This document shows, piece after piece, positions 62,752-64,000 of a stretch of DNA of 64,000 nucleotides (position 1 is the first letter of the stretch; every line of letters starts with the position of its first letter). This stretch comes from Bdellovibrionales bacterium RIFOXYA1_FULL_36_14 (GTDB lineage Bacteria; Bdellovibrionota; Bacteriovoracia; Bacteriovoracales; Bacteriovoracaceae): positions 44,888-108,887 of the forward strand of contig MEPW01000054.1 in NCBI GenBank assembly GCA_001769975.1, written 5' to 3'. The notes below the pieces were generated by a model. That model made no database searches, was not told the DNA's origin, and was given only the letters and a program-made list of their open reading frames with translations. The position numbers were made by a program, and so were the translations under genes.

Positions 62752-62790
62752 AAAAAAAAGGGATACCCATAATTGGGGTATCCCTTTTTT
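62752..62790. terminator. Bidirectional terminator
   Basis: GGGATACCC (62760-62768) and GGGTATCCC (62776-62784) with A tract before and T tract after, serving the plus-strand gene at 62517 and the minus-strand gene at 62814. Confidence 0.93.
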
Positions 62791-62813
62791 ATTTTTAACT
62801 AAATATATGCTGA

Positions 62814-63173
62814 TTATTTATCTTTTGATGAGTTAATGATTTCTTCAAGTAATCGTTTTTCTTCCTGCGTATAACTACCCATGGGGGATTCTTCCTCCAT
62901 GGATCGTTGGTTAAAAGATTTACGAAACTTGTTTTTTTGTAAAGCTGATAAGTTCGATTTTACCTCGTCTTCTTCTATGGAAAAGATTTTTTTAATGGTT
63001 TTCTCACCTTGCCCTAAGCCAATTTCAATATTTTTATGGAGATAATTAATTATTTTGTTGGTGGTCGGTTGCATATATTTGTAGGCATGATCAAAGAGTG
63101 GTCTATTATAAAATGGTATACTCAGGATTATAAACGAAATAAAAAAATATAAAACAAATTTGAATATAAACAT
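62814..63173 (-). CDS. Membrane-anchored protein of unknown function
   Basis: 119 residues; AGGAG lies upstream. One N-terminal hydrophobic segment (FIFKFVLYFFISFIILSIPF) anchors a basic, then strongly charged helical tail (about 60-119; EEESPMGSYTQEEKRLLEEI). No motif recognised. The gene starts eight bases after the response-regulator stop, so the two are probably co-transcribed. Confidence 0.7.
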   Translation of the reverse strand: MFIFKFVLYFFISFIILSIPFYNRPLFDHAYKYMQPTTNKIINYLHKNIEIGLGQGEKTIKKIFSIEEDEVKSNLSALQKNKFRKSFNQRSMEEESPMGSYTQEEKRLLEEIINSSKDK

Positions 63174-63181
63174 TTTTTCTC

Positions 63182-63610
63182 CTATTTATCACTTTCAATA
63201 TTTTGCGCAATTTTGTTTACCGAACTAAGCAAATCATTTTTATCAAAGGGCTTGCTAATAAAATCCTGGGCTCCTCCGGATATGGCATCGATAATAACAC
63301 TTTCAACGTTTAAAGAGGATATTAAAATATAAGCAAAACTTTTTTTCTTGTATTCTTTTAAGGCATTCATTAATTCGATCCCACTTACCTCTGGCATAAC
63401 AACATCAATAATGAATAAATCGACGTTGGTGGTGTGTGCGATTTGGATAGCCATTTCTGCATTACTGGCTTCTCCTACCACAATATGTCCATCCTCCTCC
63501 AAAATTTCAATCATGGTTTTTCGGGAAAACGATGAATCGTCAACTACTGCAATCTTTAATTTTAAGGGAGAGGTTTGGTTAAGTTCATTACTGGCATTAT
63601 TGGGGGTCAT
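63182..63610 (-). CDS. CheY-like single-domain response regulator
   Basis: 142 residues. After a 17-residue polar extension the receiver domain shows Asp24-Asp25 (AVVDDSSFSR), the phospho-acceptor Asp69 (FIIDVVMPEVSG), the switch Ser98 (AYILISSLN) and Lys120 (DFISKPFDK). There is no output domain. Such proteins act by binding partners, for example the flagellar motor or a kinase relay. No kinase gene is adjacent. The terminator at 63714 separates it from lon2. Confidence 0.92.
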   Translation of the reverse strand: MTPNNASNELNQTSPLKLKIAVVDDSSFSRKTMIEILEEDGHIVVGEASNAEMAIQIAHTTNVDLFIIDVVMPEVSGIELMNALKEYKKKSFAYILISSLNVESVIIDAISGGAQDFISKPFDKNDLLSSVNKIAQNIESDK

Positions 63611-63713
63611 TCATTTTTCCTCATCTAAGATTAGCTAAGCTTATATTTGATATATGTAGTTTCATTCTACCAAAAAATATAAAACTATAAACTAATATAA
63701 TAAAGGCGAAACT

Positions 63714-63744
63714 AAAAAAGCAGCTCGTTTAGAGCTGCTTTTTA
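63714..63744. terminator. Terminator after second lon gene (possibly bidirectional)
   Basis: GCAGCTC (63720-63726) and GAGCTGC (63732-63738) around GTTTA, with A tract on the left and T tract on the right. The minus-strand T tract suits the lon2 transcript. Confidence 0.9.
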
Positions 63745-63770
63745 TTATAGGTTTTTAGTTGGTTATTAGT

Positions 63771-64000
63771 TTATGCGGCTACTGGCAATTTAATTTTTCC
63801 CCTGATTGATAATTCTTGATGCAGTATTTTTTGTCTTTCTTTCCAATCGACCAAGGCAATGTTTAAAACTTCATCAAAGGTTTTTACTGGGATAAATTTA
63901 ATTTTTAACCGATATTCCTCTGGAATTTCAATTAGATCTTTTTTGTTTTTCCAAGGGATAATAATAGTTTTTATGTTCATTCTCATGGCAGCTAGTGCTT
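63771..64000 (-). CDS. lon2: Second Lon-type protease, C-terminal end (5' part outside window)
   Basis: Only the last 76 codons are visible, open to base 64000. ALAAMRMNIKTIIIPWKNKK followed by DLIEIPEEYRLKIKFIPVKT and FDEVLNIAL align by eye with the end of the S16 protease domain, as in the lon at 16953 (LAARRAGIKEIILPKENEKD, then VSTFDEVIKIAF). It has a longer, basic C-terminal extension (about 25 residues after the FDEVLNIAL motif). Two lon genes are known in Myxococcus-type bacteria. Confidence 0.88.
   Translation of the reverse strand, partial: ALAAMRMNIKTIIIPWKNKKDLIEIPEEYRLKIKFIPVKTFDEVLNIALVDWKERQKILHQELSIRGKIKLPVAA

Overview
The window is AT-rich bacterial chromosome with densely packed genes, many short ATGA or TAATG overlaps and frequent TTG/GTG starts. 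The gene content points to a flagellated, pilus-bearing, Gram-negative predatory-type bacterium of the Bdellovibrionota, most likely the Bacteriovoracia side (my inference, not tested). The clues are a type IV pilus secretin followed by aroQ and efp, a Tad/Flp pilus locus, two flagellins, a TIGR04552-like protein, two Lon proteases, matrixin-type secreted proteases and TamB/Omp85 outer-membrane machinery. No rRNA, tRNA, insertion sequence, CRISPR array or prophage was seen.

Layout. 1-3923: end of pilQ, a TPR protein, aroQ and efp. 4085-12667: a TPR protein, a TamB-like giant and an Omp85/TamA-like barrel, overlapping and apparently co-transcribed. 12698-13702: promoter, rplM, rpsI, terminator. 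13814-19451: two exported proteins with C-terminal membrane tails (one a matrixin-type protease), an AMIN-like protein and lon. 19464-28870 (mostly minus): rpoZ, an acyl-CoA synthetase, a lone histidine-kinase dimerisation-like protein, an oligopeptide-binding lipoprotein, alaS, recX and recA. 29164-34534: two long mosaic lipoproteins that share a duplicated N-terminal module but carry different C-terminal domains. 34691-41271: pgpA, a TIGR04552-like gene, an alpha/beta hydrolase, an FHA protein, recG, greA and two small genes. 41372-45755: a UbiB/ABC1 kinase, then an ECF sigma factor, a putative anti-sigma factor and two exported secretin-N-domain proteins that lack a barrel. 46026-50891: a small exported protein, a GNAT protein, two flagellins and an SDR-like protein. 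51545-51733 (minus): a strong candidate for 6S RNA with its own promoter. 52012-61911: a Tad pilus locus (Flp, four more G/Q-processed pilin-like proteins, prepilin peptidase, CpaB, secretin, a TadZ-TadA fusion, TadB) ending in a secreted YD-repeat protein. 62017-64000: two small exported proteins, one behind a sigma-54-type promoter, a membrane-anchored protein, a CheY-like regulator and the 3' end of a second lon.

How it works together. The window is dominated by cell-envelope and surface functions: two pilus systems, flagellar filament, outer-membrane biogenesis and large secreted or lipid-anchored proteins. Core housekeeping genes sit between them. The least ordinary parts are the ECF/anti-sigma/secretin-N-domain operon, the streamlined Tad locus with a TadZ-TadA fusion and no adjacent TadC, the flagellin leaders (a CsrA-like hairpin in one, a five-codon leader frame in the other), and the duplicated-and-swapped lipoprotein pair. 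Function calls rest on recognising family motifs by eye; no database search was run.
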